Positions 28,563 to 37,114 are shown, counted from the first letter of the stretch. The stretch is DNA of 64,000 nucleotides from JAJXWB01 sp037044955 (GCA_037044955.1 JBAOHX010000004.1:496001-560000); one strand, 5' to 3'. Made by a program: numbers and translations. The notes: generated by a model from the letters alone, not told the origin.

Positions 28563-29435
28563 GTGATCAATTCCTCGTTCTGGCGCGAGCGCCGCGTTTT
28601 CGTCACCGGCCACACGGGCTTCAAGGGCGCGTGGCTGTCGCTCATGCTCGACCGCCTGTGCGCGCGCGTGACCGGCTACGGCCTCGCGCCGGCCACCGAT
28701 CCCTCGCTCTACGATCTTGCAAGCGCGGCCGAGAATCTGTGCGACGTGCGCGGCGACGTCTGCGATGCGGCCATGCTCGACGGCGCCTTGCGCGCCGCCG
28801 ATCCCGACATTGTCATTCATCTGGCGAGCCGCCCGCCGCGCGACGGCGCCGCGCCTGCCGCGCGAGCCGTCGAGCGCCTGAAGACGACTGGCGGGCCGGA
28901 CGTGCTCGAGGCCGCGTTGAATGCGCCCTCGGTGCAGGCGGCCGTCTTCGTGTCGCCGGAGGCGGCTTACGTTTCGCTCGACTGGATCGAGCTTGCCGCG
29001 GAAGCCGACGCGCATGTCGTGTCGCTGCATTGCCCGGACCCGATCGGCGGCGGCGATTTCGCGGCCGAACGCGGCGCGGCCCTGTCGCGCTTTGGCGATG
29101 CTGCGCCGATGCATGTGCTCGACGCTCTCTACGGCGTTCTTCTGCTGGCCGAGCGCGCCGCGCGCGGCGGCGACGGTCTGGCGCGCGCCTGGTCGTTTTC
29201 GGCCGACACGCACGCGTCGCGTCCGCAGGCCATCGGCTTTGCGCCTCTGCTCGACGCCGACGAAGCGCAGCAATGGACGAGCGACTGGCGCGCGGCCTTC
29301 GCTGCCGGTTCCGACATGCGCGCCTTCACGCTCCAGCAGATCGACGCCTATCTCGGCCAGCGCGTGCGCCTGACCTCGCCGTTCTCGCGCACGGCGGACG
29401 AGGCGCCCGTGTTCAAGCGCGCTGTCGGCGCGTAA
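28563..29435 (+). CDS. CDP-glucose 4,6-dehydratase-like SDR without catalytic residues
   Basis: 290 residues. The N-terminus 'FWRERRVFVTGHTGFKGAWL' is nearly that of CDP-glucose 4,6-dehydratases (RfbG), including the GHTGFKG dinucleotide loop (16-22), and 'GDVCDAAML' and 'IVIHLASRPP' follow in place. The expected serine/threonine and Tyr-x3-Lys region is missing: 'SPEAAYVSLDW' (131-141) stands where the strand before the active site should be, and 'DPIGGGDFAAERGA' (159-172) follows only 20 residues later, so the stretch bearing YxxxK is deleted. The family is normally near 355 residues. No stop or frame break explains this. It probably binds a nucleotide sugar or NAD without turning it over. 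Confidence 0.6.
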   Translation: MINSSFWRERRVFVTGHTGFKGAWLSLMLDRLCARVTGYGLAPATDPSLYDLASAAENLCDVRGDVCDAAMLDGALRAADPDIVIHLASRPPRDGAAPAARAVERLKTTGGPDVLEAALNAPSVQAAVFVSPEAAYVSLDWIELAAEADAHVVSLHCPDPIGGGDFAAERGAALSRFGDAAPMHVLDALYGVLLLAERAARGGDGLARAWSFSADTHASRPQAIGFAPLLDADEAQQWTSDWRAAFAAGSDMRAFTLQQIDAYLGQRVRLTSPFSRTADEAPVFKRAVGA

Positions 29436-29510
29436 GCGGGGCGCCTGCAATTCGCGACGGTCTTTCAGCAGTGTCAGCAAGAGGCGCGGCGCTCTCAAAT
29501 GGTGTAGCGC

Positions 29511-31022
29511 TTGCCGTCGCCGCTCGCGCTCTTCGGCGCGCCGACGGCGCTCTTCGCCATGACGATGCGCGCGCCTTACGCGATGGCGCTCGGCGCCGGC
29601 GCATTGGCCTGCATCGCCATCGGCGCGCGGGGGCTTGCGAAAGGGCAGGGCGCTTTTCTCGGCGCGCCGCTCGATGCGCGCCGCTTTTTCGCCTGTCTCG
29701 CGCTTGCCGCTTTCCTGCTTCTGCTCGGCGGCGAAACCCATCTTTTCCGTCCGACCACCGATTGGTATCTGCGCGACGCGGTTCTTGCCGATCTCGTGAA
29801 AGGCGGCTTTCCCGTCGTCTATCGCGTCAACGGCGCCGACTACATGCTGCGCGCGCCGCTCGGCATGTACATTTTGCCCGCGCTGGTCGGGCAGGTCGCG
29901 GGCTTGAAGGGCGCGCATGCCGCCATGCTCGCGCAGAATGCGCTGCTGCTCGGCGCCATTCTCCATGCGCTGCTGTCGCTCGGGCGCGGCTGGGCGAACC
30001 TCGCCATCGTGCTCGGCTTTGCCGGCGTCGCCGGCCTCATCCGTTTTCTCGGCTATCTCGGCTCCGGCAAGATCGAGACGATGTTTCCCGGCAACGACAC
30101 GATCGACGCCTGGAATTCGCTTCTGCAATATTCCGGCTCGATCACCCAATTGTTCTGGGTTCCCAACCACGCGCTGCCCGGCTGGCTGCTCGCCGTCCTG
30201 CTGTTGTTGCGCGCGCGGCGCGAGATCGACGTGGCGACAACAGGCGTTTCGGTCGCGCTTCTCCTGTTCTGGTCGCCGCTCGCGATCCTGCCCGCCGTGC
30301 CGGCGCTCGTCTATTTCGCGCTGCGCGCGCCGCGCGAAACGCTGCTCGCAAAGCGCACGTGGCTCGGACTGAGCGCGGCGCTGCTGTGCCTGCCCGTTGT
30401 CCTCTATGTCACGGCGGCGTCGGACACCGTGCCGCGTCCCGATATACTCGGCGACGAGAAATTCTGGCCGACCTATTTCGCCTTCCTGCCGGTCCAGCTC
30501 GGCGCGGCCATCGTCGTCTGGTATCTGCGCGCGCGTGTCGCCCGCCGAATGGCTGGCGCTGTTGTGGGTGAACGTCGCGCTGCTCGTCGTCCTGCCGTTC
30601 TTCAGCTTCGGCGAGTTCAACGACCTGCGTCATGCGCGGCTCCATCGCGTCGCTGACGATCCTCGCCTTCGTTTTCGGTTTCGCTCTGACCGATACGGCG
30701 CCCCCGCGCGGCGCCGCCGATGTCGCGGGCTTGGCGCTGGTCGCCATCGCCGCGACCTCGGGCGCATACGAAATCTATCGCGCGCTCGCGTGGAAGACCT
30801 ATCCGGTCAGCGCCTGCAGCGTCATGGACGTGGCGCAGGCGACGCGCCGGCGCGTGCCGCAGACCAATTATATCGCGCGCGTCGACGCGCGCTTGCAGGC
30901 GATTGTTCGGCGCGACGCGCGCGCCCTTGCTGACGACGACATGGACGCCGCCGCCGGCCGGCGAGCAGCCGGAATGGCCGGATACGCTGACCATGGCGAG
31001 CCCCTGCTGGGGCGCGCCCTGA
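29511..31022 (+). CDS. polytopic membrane protein of unknown function, frame broken
   Basis: Unrecognised. Many hydrophobic segments ('FFACLALAAFLLLLGG', 'NLAIVLGFAGVAGLI', 'LPGWLLAVLLLL', 'VSVALLLFWSPLAIL', 'LALLWVNVALLVVLPFF') alternate with charged loops such as 'FRPTTDWYLRDAVLADLV' and 'MFPGNDTIDAWNS', a layout like that of GT-C glycosyltransferases or polysaccharide polymerases, but no family motif is certain. Frame changes near 30530 and at 30628, and probably near 30925, each fit one extra base; the repaired protein would have about 502 residues. TTG 29511 is the first in-frame start after a stop, ATG 29559 is the alternative. Follows the dehydratase-like gene, so a joint surface-polysaccharide role is possible. 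Confidence 0.6.
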
Positions 31023-31026
31023 GCGC

Positions 31027-31746
31027 TTAGCCCGCGGCCTTGAACTCGGAAATGCCGCCATGCGCCGCCGACCATTCGGCGGGCTTGTGCAGGAATTTCT
31101 CGACTTCCGCGAGCTTGGCGGGCTCCATGTAATTGGCTGGCGCGGGCGGCCTCCAGCACGTCCCACCAGGTGCACAGCGCGTGCAGCTTGATGCCGAGCT
31201 TGGCGAGGTCTTCGCGCGCGCTCGGGAAGATGTCGTAGAAGAAGAAGACGAAGGCGTGGTCGCAGCTGCTGCCCGGCGTCGCGCAGCGCGTTGCAGAAGT
31301 TCACCTTCGAGCGGCCGTCGGTGGCGAGATCCTCGACGAGCAGCGCGCGGCCGTTGTCGTGCAGGTCGCCCTCGATCTGCGCGTTGCGGCCAAAACCCTT
31401 CGGCTTCTTGCGGATGTACTGCATCGGCAGGGCCAGCCGGTCGGCGATCCAGGCGGCATAGGGAATGCCCGCCGTCTCGCCGCCGGCGATCACGTCGAGC
31501 GCCTCGTAGCCGATATCGCGCTCGATGATCGGTGACGGCGAAATCGAGGATGCGCTTGCGCAGGCGCGGGTAGGAAATGATCTTGCGCATGTCCGTGTAG
31601 ACCGGGCTCGCCCAGCCGGACGTGAAGATGAACGGCTTGTCCGGGTTGAACAGGACGGCCTGCACCTCCAGCAGCATCTTCGCGGTTTCCTGCGCGAAGA
31701 GCTGCTTCTCGAGGGCGGCGGGGGAGGGCGCGGGGAAGTCGATCAT
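31027..31746 (-). CDS. pyrE: orotate phosphoribosyltransferase, frame broken at three sites
   Basis: Makes orotidine 5'-phosphate from orotate and PRPP in pyrimidine synthesis. Pieces in three frames line up in order: 'LFNPDKPFIFTSGWASPVYTDMR', then 'VIAGGETAGIPYAAWIADRL' and the PRPP loop 'RALLVEDLATDGRSK', then 'AHGGISEFKAAG' at the end. Extra single bases near 31531, 31273 and 31135 explain all breaks and give 238 residues, a usual length for the long alphaproteobacterial PyrE. Three hits in an essential-type biosynthetic gene argue strongly for sequence error and against decay. Convergent with the membrane protein gene, four bases apart. Confidence 0.88.
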   Translation of the reverse strand: MIDFPAPSPAALEKQLFAQETAKMLLEVQAVLFNPDKPFIFTSGWASPVYTDMRKIISYPRLRKRILDFAVTDHRARYRLRGARRDRRRRDGGHSLCRLDRRPAGPADAVHPQEAEGFWPQRADRGRPARQRPRAARRGSRHRRPLEGELLQRAARRRAAAATTPSSSSSTTSSRARAKTSPSSASSCTRCAPGGTCWRPPAPANYMEPAKLAEVEKFLHKPAEWSAAHGGISEFKAAG

Positions 31747-31787
31747 CGGGCGGCGTCCGGACTCGGTTTCGTCGCCGCCTGTCTAGA

Positions 31788-31893
31788 GCGCGCGGCGAAA
31801 AAGTGGAAGCCGGTTTTTCGTGGTACGCGCGCTCTACACTTTGAAAGCGATCAGCCTGCATTTGAGCGATTCCGCTCAAATGCAGGCTGATCT
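31788..31893. repeat. dispersed hairpin repeat, copy 2
   Basis: Homologous to 22566-22675. Here the 3' half is a perfect 20-base inverted repeat: GATCAGCCTGCATTTGAGCG (31849-31868), loop ATTC, CGCTCAAATGCAGGCTGATC (31873-31892). The 5' half holds GTGGAAGCCGGTTTTTCG. It lies upstream of pyrE on the side of its start and downstream of the small gene at 31953. The remaining part of 31747-31952 shows no gene. Confidence 0.85.
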
Positions 31894-31952
31894 GGAACAT
31901 GCCCGGGAGGGGCGAAACCGGAAAGTGCGAGGCCCTGTGGATCGTTTGGGCC

Positions 31953-32174
31953 TCAGGCGAAGGCGTGGCCTTCCTCGACCGCCTCGAATTCGTGGGCGGC
32001 GACGCCCCACATGATCGTATTGCCCGAGAATTTCACGTCGACCCGCTCCGGCGCGCCGACCCGAGCGCGCACCGTGTAGCAGCAGATGACGACGCCCACC
32101 GCGTCCGGGGCCAAATCATCCCGCTTCGCAATAGGCGAAGCGGATTTGAGGCGGACGCGCTGACCCGTTTTCAT
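31953..32174 (-). CDS. conserved-looking small protein, 73 residues
   Basis: Unrecognised function. The start ATG at 32174 follows AGGGAGC by four bases. The protein begins 'MKTGQRVRLKSASPIAKRDD', continues 'AVGVVICCYTVRARVG' and 'VDVKFSGNTIMWGVAAHEFE', a strand-rich pattern like small SH3/KOW-type barrels ('GQRVRLKS' followed by 'VGVV'). The frame is open far upstream, but only this part has protein-like composition and a ribosome site. Divergent from the DEAD-box helicase gene. Confidence 0.6.
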   Translation of the reverse strand: MKTGQRVRLKSASPIAKRDDLAPDAVGVVICCYTVRARVGAPERVDVKFSGNTIMWGVAAHEFEAVEEGHAFA

Positions 32175-32558
32175 CGTAGCTCCCTGATTCGGGGAAGACT
32201 CAATGGATATTGCGATGCAACAGTGTTGCGCCGCAAAAAGCGCGGGGCAAGAGAAAAATGGCGAAAAGACGCCCGACTTTTGCGCTGTTTGCCCAATTTG
32301 CCACAGGCAGAGGGGTTTCGTGCGGCGCGCTCTCGCCGTCGACCGACGACGCCGGCATTGACGCGGCGCGACCAATCGCCTATCTCCGCGTTGCTGCATC
32401 GCAGCACCAGCGTTCCGGTCGCGTAGGCCGCCCCGAAGGGCGGCGCACCGTCGAGCGCATCGGATGACTTCTCTCGGTCCATTTACGCGGGGCCGCGCCA
32501 CACCGGATTTCGCCGCGATCATCCGCGCTCAGGGCAAATCCGCGATCTGAAAGTACAC
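32175..32558. other. 384-base gene-free region, possible long leader of the helicase gene
   Basis: No convincing gene lies between the divergent small gene and the helicase gene; open frames here have no ribosome site or protein-like composition. The stretch 32205-32300 is less GC-rich than its surroundings. DEAD-box helicase genes in bacteria are often cold-regulated through long 5' leaders, so a structured leader RNA is possible, but no known motif was recognised. Confidence 0.35.
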
Positions 32559-33968
32559 ATGACCGATTTTGCAGGCCTCGGCGTCGCCGAGACCATCCTT
32601 CGCGCCCTGCGCGACGAAGGCTATTCGACCCCCACCCCCATCCAGGCCCAGTGCCATCCCGCGCGCTGCTGCGCGGCGAGGATCTTCTCGGCATCGCCCA
32701 GACGGGCACCGGCAAGACCTGCGCCTTCGCCGTGCCGATCATCCAGCGGCTGCTCGCCAATCCGCGCCGGCCGGCGCCCGGGACGACGCGCGCGCTCGTC
32801 CTCGCGCCGACGCGCGAACTCGCCGTGCAGATCGGCGACAGTTTCCGCGCCTATGGCCGCCATGCGCGCCTGCACGTCGCCGTCATCGTCGGCGGCGTCG
32901 TCGATGGGTCCGCAGGTCCAGGCGATTTCGCGCGGCCTCGACGTTCTCGTCGCCACGCCCGGCCGCCTGCATCGACCACATGGAGCAGCGCCGCCTGCGG
33001 CTCGATTCGACGGAAGTCGTCGTGCTCGACGAAGCCGACCACATGCTCGACCTCGGCTTCATCGTGCCGATCCGCCGCATCGTCTCCAAGCTGCCGAAGA
33101 CGCGCCAGACGCTGCTGTTCTCCGCGACCATGCCGCGCGAGATCGCCACGCTCGCCCACGAAATGCTGCACAATCCGACGCGCGTGGAGGTGACGCCCGT
33201 CGCCACGACCGCCGAGCGCATCGCGCAGAAGGCCTATCTCGTCGACGCCAAGAGCAAGCGCGACCTGCTCGTCGGCATGCTGACGGCCGCCGAAGTGTCA
33301 AGCGCGCGCTCGTCTTCACGCGCACCAAGCGCGGCGCCGACCGCGTCGCCAGGATATTGGACGAGGCCGGCATCGCCTCCGGCGCCATTCACGGCAACAA
33401 GAGCCAGGGCCATCGCCAGCGCACGCTCGGCGACTTCAAGGCCGGCCGCACGCGCGTGCTCGTCGCGACCGACATCGCCGCGCGCGGCATCGACGTCGAC
33501 GGCGTGACGCATGTCGTCAATTTCGAACTGCCGGAAGTGCCGGAAACCTACGTTCACCGCATCGGCCGCACGGCGCGCGCCGGCGCCGAGGGCGTCGCGA
33601 TCTCGCTCTGCGACAATGGCGAGCGCCATCTCCTGCGCGCGATCGAGAAGACCACGCGCCAGCAGATCCCGACCGAGGACCGGCGGGATCCCTCGGCGCG
33701 ACACGATCAGGCGGAAGAGGGCAGCCCGGAACGCAAGCGCGGGCCGGCGCGTCCGCGTCGCCAGCAGTCCAGGCCGCAGCAGCGGCCGCATGGCGAGGCG
33801 CGCGCCGCGCATCGGCCCGCGGCGCCCCGCGCCGAGCCGAACGCTCAGAAGTCGAACGGCCACAAGCCGAACGCGGCGAAGCCGGTCCAGAAGCCGTCGG
33901 GCGTCAAGCCGCAAGGCGCGAAAAACCGCTGGCGTCGCGGTCGCGGGGCGGGCGGCGCGCCGGCCTGA
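32559..33968 (+). CDS. rhlE: RhlE-type DEAD-box RNA helicase, frame broken at several sites
   Basis: ATP-dependent RNA helicase for ribosome assembly or RNA decay. All core motifs occur in order though in changing frames: 'LGVAETILRALRDEGYSTPT' and Q-motif 'PIQAQ', Walker A 'AQTGTGKT', 'APTRELAVQI', 'LDVLVATPGRL', 'LDEADHMLDLGF', 'LLFSATMP', 'ALVFTRTKRGADRVA', 'ATDIAARGIDVDGV' and 'YVHRIGRTARAG'. The tail is rich in Arg, Lys, Pro and Gln. Extra bases at about 32652, 32662, 32900 and 32970, and two at 33297-33300 (or one loss), explain the breaks; repaired length is 467-468 residues. The tail carries repeated 'KPNAAKPVQKPSGVKP'-like low complexity. Confidence 0.88.
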   Translation: MTDFAGLGVAETILRALRDEGYSTPTPIQAQCHPARCCAARIFSASPRRAPARPAPSPCRSSSGCSPIRAGRRPGRRARSSSRRRANSPCRSATVSAPMAAMRACTSPSSSAASSMGPQVQAISRGLDVLVATPGRLHRPHGAAPPAARFDGSRRARRSRPHARPRLHRADPPHRLQAAEDAPDAAVLRDHAARDRHARPRNAAQSDARGGDARRHDRRAHRAEGLSRRRQEQARPARRHADGRRSVKRALVFTRTKRGADRVARILDEAGIASGAIHGNKSQGHRQRTLGDFKAGRTRVLVATDIAARGIDVDGVTHVVNFELPEVPETYVHRIGRTARAGAEGVAISLCDNGERHLLRAIEKTTRQQIPTEDRRDPSARHDQAEEGSPERKRGPARPRRQQSRPQQRPHGEARAAHRPAAPRAEPNAQKSNGHKPNAAKPVQKPSGVKPQGAKNRWRRGRGAGGAPA

Positions 33969-34002
33969 CGCGGCCCGGCGCCGCGTCTGACCCTGTGCCC
34001 GC

Positions 34003-34707
34003 TCAGGGCTTCACGACCGAGGAATCCTGCCCGAACAGCAGGCCCTTTTCGGCCGCCGTCAGGTCTTCCGGCTTGCGCATCTGGATGCTTCGCCCGGCCT
34101 CGTAGGCGCGCACCGTTCCCGGCCGCGCCTTGATCGCCTCGAACCAGCGCTCGAGGTGCGGGAAGTCGGCGAGGTCCTGGCCCTGGCGCTTGTGCGGGAC
34201 GATCCAGGGATAGGACGCCATGTCGGCGATCGAATAGTCGCCGGCCAGAAACTCGTGGTCGGCCAGCCGCTTGTTCAGCACGCCGTAGAGGCGGTTCGTC
34301 TCTTTCACGTAGCGGTTGATCGCGTAGGGGACGTGCTCGGGCGCGTAGAGCGCGAAATGGTGGTTCTGCCCGGCCATCGGCCCGAGGCCGCCGACCTGCC
34401 AGAACAGCCATTCCAGCGCCTGCTTGCGCTTGCGGATATCGGTCGCGAGGAACCGGCCGGTCTTCTCCGCGAGATAGACGAGAATGGCGCCCGATTCGAA
34501 CACGCAGACGGCCGCGCCGCCGTCGGCCGGCATGTGGTCGACGATCGCGGGCATGCGATTGTTCGGCGACATTTTCAGAAAGTCGGGCTTGAACTGATCG
34601 CCTTCGACGATGTTGACCGGCCGGATCTTGTAGGCGAGCCCGGCTTCTTCCAGGAACATCGTGATCTTGTGGCCGTTCGGGGTCGGCCAATAGTGCAGGT
34701 CGATCAT
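34003..34707 (-). CDS. nu-class glutathione S-transferase (YghU/YfcG-like)
   Basis: 234 residues. The thioredoxin-like N-domain starts 'MIDLHYWPTPNGHKITMFLEE', with the Thr-Pro-Asn-Gly stretch that binds glutathione in YfcG/YghU, then 'SPNNRMPAIVDH' with the cis-proline and 'VFESGAILVYLAEK'. The helical C-domain has 'WLFWQVGGLGPMAGQNHHF' and 'FLAGDYSIADMASYPWI' (N-capping box). Such proteins are disulfide-bond reductases or organic peroxidases rather than classical transferases. Convergent with the helicase gene. Confidence 0.9.
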   Translation of the reverse strand: MIDLHYWPTPNGHKITMFLEEAGLAYKIRPVNIVEGDQFKPDFLKMSPNNRMPAIVDHMPADGGAAVCVFESGAILVYLAEKTGRFLATDIRKRKQALEWLFWQVGGLGPMAGQNHHFALYAPEHVPYAINRYVKETNRLYGVLNKRLADHEFLAGDYSIADMASYPWIVPHKRQGQDLADFPHLERWFEAIKARPGTVRAYEAGRSIQMRKPEDLTAAEKGLLFGQDSSVVKP

Positions 34708-34788
34708 GGAAAATCCGCCGGGCGAGTGTGTCTCTCGCCCGGCAGTTTCGTCATGCTGTGGCCTGCGCGCAAGCTGCGCGCGGGTCGA

Positions 34789-35469
34789 TCACCAGCCCGA
34801 GGTGAACAGGCCCGGACGGTTGTATTGCACGCCGCGGCCATAGCCGCCGCCGTAGCCGACGCCCGCATAGCCGCCTTCGCACGGCACCTGCTGCGTCACG
34901 CCATTGATGGTGCAGGAGCAGGTCTTCGTCACCGCGTTGTAGACCGTCGTCGGCACGTAGGCCGTGCTCTGGACGGTGCGGTAGGTCGTCACCGGCACGA
35001 CATGCGTGCGCGTCACCGGCCGCATGACCGTGCGCGGCACGAGATAGGTCTTCGACCATGTCTGCGCCGGCTGGGCATAGCCGTAGCCCGCGGTCGCATA
35101 GCCGTAGTCGGCGGCCGGCGCCGCATAGCCCTCGTCGCCGCCATAGCTGTAGCCGCCGCCATAGCCGTAGCCGCCCGCGGCGGCATAACCGGCAGACGCC
35201 GCAATGGCCGCGCCGGCGGCGTAGCCGAGGCCGCGACGATGATGGCGCCAGCCGTGGTGGCGATAGCCGCCGCCCCAGGCGCGGTGCGCGAAGGCCGGCC
35301 GCTGGAAGCCGCGGTGAGCGAAGGCGGGGCGGCCGTGCATGGCATGGCCGGCGTGCATCGCAGGGGCGCGGTAGCCCATCGAGCGGGCGCCGGCTTCCGC
35401 CGCCGAAGACGCGACGAGCGCGGCGCACGCCGTGGCCGCCGCGAGACTCAGGATCGAAATGGAACGCAT
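34789..35469 (-). CDS. exported Gly/Tyr/His-rich protein of unknown function
   Basis: 226 residues from 'MRSISILSLAAATACAALVASSAAEA', a clear signal peptide. The first half of the mature part is low complexity, rich in His, Gly, Ala and Arg ('HAGHAMHGRPAFAHRGF'), the middle is Gly/Tyr-rich ('GGYGYGGGYSYGGDEGY'), and the second half is a Val/Thr/Tyr strand-rich stretch ('RTVMRPVTRTHVVPVTTYRT') with two close cysteines in 'KTCSCTINGVTQQVPC'. Similar exported repeats occur widely in Hyphomicrobiales without known role; cell-surface association is a guess. A methionine two codons upstream (35475) is also possible. Confidence 0.7.
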   Translation of the reverse strand: MRSISILSLAAATACAALVASSAAEAGARSMGYRAPAMHAGHAMHGRPAFAHRGFQRPAFAHRAWGGGYRHHGWRHHRRGLGYAAGAAIAASAGYAAAGGYGYGGGYSYGGDEGYAAPAADYGYATAGYGYAQPAQTWSKTYLVPRTVMRPVTRTHVVPVTTYRTVQSTAYVPTTVYNAVTKTCSCTINGVTQQVPCEGGYAGVGYGGGYGRGVQYNRPGLFTSGW

Positions 35470-35707
35470 ACACAACTCCTGTCTCGTTTCGCGCCGGTCG
35501 CGATCCGAAACGGCGCATTCTCAACGACGGCTGGCGTCGTTGCGATCTGACGAGCAAGGAGCGATCCATTGATCCCGCGCATGCCAGTTTCATTATTGCG
35601 CCGGCCAAGCCCATGCCTTAGCGTCCTGGTCGTCGCGTGGACGAGAGCGACGGCCAGCGCTCGTTTCCAAGGCGAAGGACGCAGCAAGGGGGCGGCTGCG
35701 CCACCTG

Positions 35708-36865
35708 ATGTCAATCGAGCGCAGGAGCTCCCGACAAGTGCCGCAGATCCGGGTTCCGACGGCCGGCCAACCGTCGTTTCCGCCGATGGAAAAGGCGCGC
35801 GTCGGCGCGGTGCATGTCGCGCGCGCGATCGAAACGGCGTCCGAACTCGGCGCCGCCATCGCGCCTCTGCTTGCGGAGAGCGGTCTGGAAGCCGCTTGCA
35901 TCGAGGCTGGCGAACCCGTCGCGGTGAGACGCTATCTCGCCTTTCTGGACGCAGCGGCGCGAAGCCTGCGCGAGCCATTGTTCGGCCTGCACGTGGGATT
36001 GCGCGCGACGGTTTCCGATGTGCGCGCCTATTCGCTGGTTCTCCTGGCGTGCAAGGACGTGCGCACCATTGTCGAACAGGTCTGCCGGTTCGAGGGGCTC
36101 GAGCACGATCTCTTCCGCACCCGGCTCGGCGTCGAGAACGACGTCGCGCATCTGCGCATCCATTCGCCCTGGTTCGACGAGCCGGGCGGGCGTCATCTCA
36201 TTTATTTCGCCGCCGCCGGCCTCCGCGTCCAGTCGCGCTGGTTGACCGGCGCGGATCTCCCGATGCTTGAATTCGTGAGCGCGCTGGATGAACCCGACAG
36301 CGTGAAGGACGAATGCCAACGGCTGCTTGGCGGGCCGATGCGCTGGGGCGCCGCCCTCAATGAAGTGCGGTTTCCCGCCTTCATCCTCGACCTGCCGATT
36401 CCGAGCGCCGATCCGCAGGCGTTCGCGGCGTTGCGCGATCTGGCGGAAGCCCGGCTCCGCGAACAGCGCACGGGCGGCGACGGGTCGATCGCCGAGGCCG
36501 TGCAGGCCTGCATCTACGAGCGCATGAGCCAGGGCGATATCGATCTTGCCGCCGTGGCGTCTCGCCTCAAGATGGCGCCGCGGACGCTGCAGCGGCGGCT
36601 GCGGGAGGCGAAGGTCAGCTTCTCGAATCTGGTCAACGACGCGCGCCGCGAGCAAGCCAAGCTCTATCTCGCCGACGGCGGCGTCTCGATGATCGAGATA
36701 GCCCTGCTGCTGGGGTTCAGCGAGCAGAGCACGTTCAATCATGCGTTCCGCGCCTGGTTCGGCACGACGCCCGGCCAGTGGCGCGCCGCCGTGCGCGGGA
36801 CCCCTGAGACGGACCTCGGTCACAATGGGTCGCGCCCGCACGAGGGTGGCGCGCAAAAACAATAG
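35708..36865 (+). CDS. AraC-family transcriptional regulator
   Basis: 385 residues. An N-terminal arabinose-binding-like domain of about 260 residues ('LREPLFGLHVGLRATVSDV', 'YSLVLLACKDVRTIVEQ') is followed by two helix-turn-helix units ('DIDLAAVASRLKMAPRTLQR', 'MIEIALLLGFSEQSTFNHAF') and the closing 'GTTPGQWRA'. It differs from the AraC protein at 4337 in sequence but shares the subgroup layout. ATG 35708 begins an N-terminal tail that may be shorter in truth; ATG 35786 is an alternative. It is followed by a run of small genes on the same strand ending with an IHF-like gene; whether it controls them is unknown. Confidence 0.85.
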   Translation: MSIERRSSRQVPQIRVPTAGQPSFPPMEKARVGAVHVARAIETASELGAAIAPLLAESGLEAACIEAGEPVAVRRYLAFLDAAARSLREPLFGLHVGLRATVSDVRAYSLVLLACKDVRTIVEQVCRFEGLEHDLFRTRLGVENDVAHLRIHSPWFDEPGGRHLIYFAAAGLRVQSRWLTGADLPMLEFVSALDEPDSVKDECQRLLGGPMRWGAALNEVRFPAFILDLPIPSADPQAFAALRDLAEARLREQRTGGDGSIAEAVQACIYERMSQGDIDLAAVASRLKMAPRTLQRRLREAKVSFSNLVNDARREQAKLYLADGGVSMIEIALLLGFSEQSTFNHAFRAWFGTTPGQWRAAVRGTPETDLGHNGSRPHEGGAQKQ

Positions 36866-36961
36866 AATGTCGCGATCCGACAACAAGTATTTGATTCTAG
36901 GCGATTATCAATTACAGAAATTTCACGCTCGCAACGCTAGACAGTGTTGACGAGGAGCATT

Positions 36962-37114
36962 GTGTCGGACGAGCCGGACAAATTCAGATTTCATTGGCGG
37001 GCGGCTACGCGGCTGTTCCTTTTCCTCTCGCTCTGCGGGACCGTCCTGGCCGCCTGTCTGATGTGGCAGGCCGCGCCCGCCGCCGCCCCTCTTCGCGGCA
37101 CGTTGCTGGGCTAG
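36962..37114 (+). CDS. small single-pass membrane protein, 50 residues
   Basis: Too short for usual gene calling. GTG 36962 stands four bases after AGGAG. The product begins with a charged stretch ('SDEPDKFRFHWRAATR') and then one hydrophobic helix ('LFLFLSLCGTVLAACLMWQ') followed by 'AAPAAAPLRGTLLG'. No family recognised. The surrounding 36880-36960 is conspicuously AT-rich for this window, consistent with a promoter. Confidence 0.5.
   Translation: MSDEPDKFRFHWRAATRLFLFLSLCGTVLAACLMWQAAPAAAPLRGTLLG

Noticed and set aside
28339..28566. 75-codon open frame between the MBL gene and the dehydratase-like gene
   Set aside because: No ribosome site, Arg/Gly-rich composition, overlaps the start of the real gene.
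28305..30620. 771-codon minus-strand open frame opposite the dehydratase-like and membrane protein genes
   Set aside because: Shadow frame; low-complexity charged translation, no ribosome site or domain.
31027..31746. pyrE as a pseudogene
   Set aside because: All motifs are intact and three single-base insertions explain the breaks; an auxotrophic organism is less likely than sequence error.
32210..32467. 85-codon open frame in the gap before the helicase gene
   Set aside because: No ribosome site and no protein-like pattern; the region is better left as possible leader.
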